A stretch of 7,720 nucleotides of DNA from Bacteroidota bacterium (GTDB lineage: Bacteria; Bacteroidota; Bacteroidia; Flavobacteriales; Weeksellaceae): positions 1 to 7,720 of the forward strand of contig JAEWZO010000041.1 in assembly GCA_023458415.1 (NCBI GenBank). Direction: 5' to 3'. This document shows positions 7,121-7,720 of this stretch, one piece after another. The translations under genes and the position numbers were made by a program. Each line of letters opens with the position of its first letter. Within the stretch, counting starts at the first letter, position 1. The notes under the pieces are model-generated. The model searched no databases. It worked only from the letters and a program-made list of their open reading frames with translations, and had not been told where the DNA came from.

Positions 7121-7720
7121 ATGAAAAACATTAAAATCATTCAGGAACTTCACGAAATGGGAATCACGGGATATCACGAAGTTGTATATAACCCAACCTA
7201 CGAAGAACTTTTTAAGGCGGAAATGTCACAAAAAAATCAAGGTTTTGAAAAAGGAGCAGTAACTGAATCAGGAGCTGTAGCTGTAAAAACCGGTATCTTC
7301 ACAGGACGTTCTCCTAAAGACAGATATATCGTTCTGGATGATGTTACCAAAGATACAATTTATTGGGATGGTACTGTAAATAAACCAACGTCCCCGGAAG
7401 TTTTTGAACATTGTAAGCAATTGGTTTTAGACCAACTATCTACTTCAAAAAAGCTATATGTTGTAGACGCGTTTTGTGGTACAAATCCTGATACAAGATT
7501 GAAAGTGAGATTCGTAATGGAAGTAGCTTGGCAAGCACATTTTGTCACCAATATGTTTATTCGTCCTTCTATCTATGAATTAGAAAATTTCGGAAAACCG
7601 GATTTCATTGTGATGAACGGTTCTAAAACGACCAATCCTGACTGGAAAGAACAAGGTCTAAATTCTGAAAATTTTGTACTTTTTAATCTTACCCAAAAAA
7701 TACAAATTATTGGAGGAACT
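7121..7720 (+). CDS. pckA: ATP-dependent phosphoenolpyruvate carboxykinase, 3'-truncated by window edge
   Basis: PckA converts oxaloacetate and ATP to phosphoenolpyruvate, CO2 and ADP, the entry step of gluconeogenesis. Only the first 200 codons are present; the frame is still open at the last base, and the full protein is usually about 530-540 residues. The ATG at 7121 gives MKNIKIIQELHEMGI. The visible N-terminal domain has the family block GIFTGRSPKDRYIV with the substrate-binding Arg63, then VVDAFCGTNPDTRLKVRFV, a WQAHFVTNMFIRP block, FIVMNGSKTTNP, and QIIGGT at the very end, just before the conserved Tyr-containing substrate site and the kinase P-loop, which lie outside the window. The sequence belongs to the ATP-dependent (bacterial/yeast) class and not the GTP class. 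It has its own promoter-like box and a terminator candidate upstream, so it is probably transcribed apart from the fabD operon. Confidence 0.96.
   Translation, partial: MKNIKIIQELHEMGITGYHEVVYNPTYEELFKAEMSQKNQGFEKGAVTESGAVAVKTGIFTGRSPKDRYIVLDDVTKDTIYWDGTVNKPTSPEVFEHCKQLVLDQLSTSKKLYVVDAFCGTNPDTRLKVRFVMEVAWQAHFVTNMFIRPSIYELENFGKPDFIVMNGSKTTNPDWKEQGLNSENFVLFNLTQKIQIIGGT

Noticed and set aside
1..7720. Search for a mobile element, CRISPR array, tRNA/rRNA, defence or toxin-antitoxin system
   Set aside because: Coding sequence fills nearly the whole window with conserved core genes; no transposase, long terminal repeats, spaced repeats or RNA gene signatures were seen.

Overview
The window looks like a piece of core chromosome from an AT-rich member of the Bacteroidota, most likely a flavobacterium of the Chryseobacterium/Kaistella/Elizabethkingia type (family Weeksellaceae). 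The reasons are the protein families present (a Bacteroidota putative porin, BshC, a LysM-PBP1 fusion, a GYDIA-type GHMP kinase and ATP-dependent PckA), the lack of Shine-Dalgarno sequences before the starts, A-rich leaders, and TAnnTTTG-like promoter boxes. The genus is a guess from family resemblance; no search was run. All genes lie on the + strand.

Layout: (1) 1-1566, the 3' part of an outer-membrane putative porin gene whose 5' end lies outside the window. (2) 1577-3163, bshC, the cysteine-adding enzyme of bacillithiol synthesis, starting 10 bases after the porin stop and probably at a TTG codon. (3) 3201-5108, an exported protein with four LysM repeats and a C-terminal type 1 periplasmic-binding-protein fold, preceded by a good flavobacterial -7 box. 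(4) 5109-5205, an intergenic region with a long hairpin that looks like a terminator, then a weak promoter box. (5) 5206-6081, fabD, malonyl-CoA:ACP transacylase, followed 7 bases later by (6) 6089-6991, a GHMP-family kinase probably linked to the mevalonate pathway. (7) 6992-7120, an intergenic region with a weak AT-rich terminator and an exact TAnnTTTG box. (8) 7121 to the end, the first 200 codons of pckA, cut by the window edge.

The likely transcription units are porin-bshC, the LysM-PBP1 gene (own promoter, possibly also read through from bshC), fabD-GHMP kinase, and pckA. Functionally this is housekeeping: outer-membrane permeability, the low-molecular-weight thiol, a cell-wall-associated envelope protein, fatty-acid and isoprenoid precursor supply, and gluconeogenesis. 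I see no mobile element, CRISPR array, RNA gene, phage or defence gene, and no convincing new system. The least understood item is the LysM-PBP1 envelope protein.
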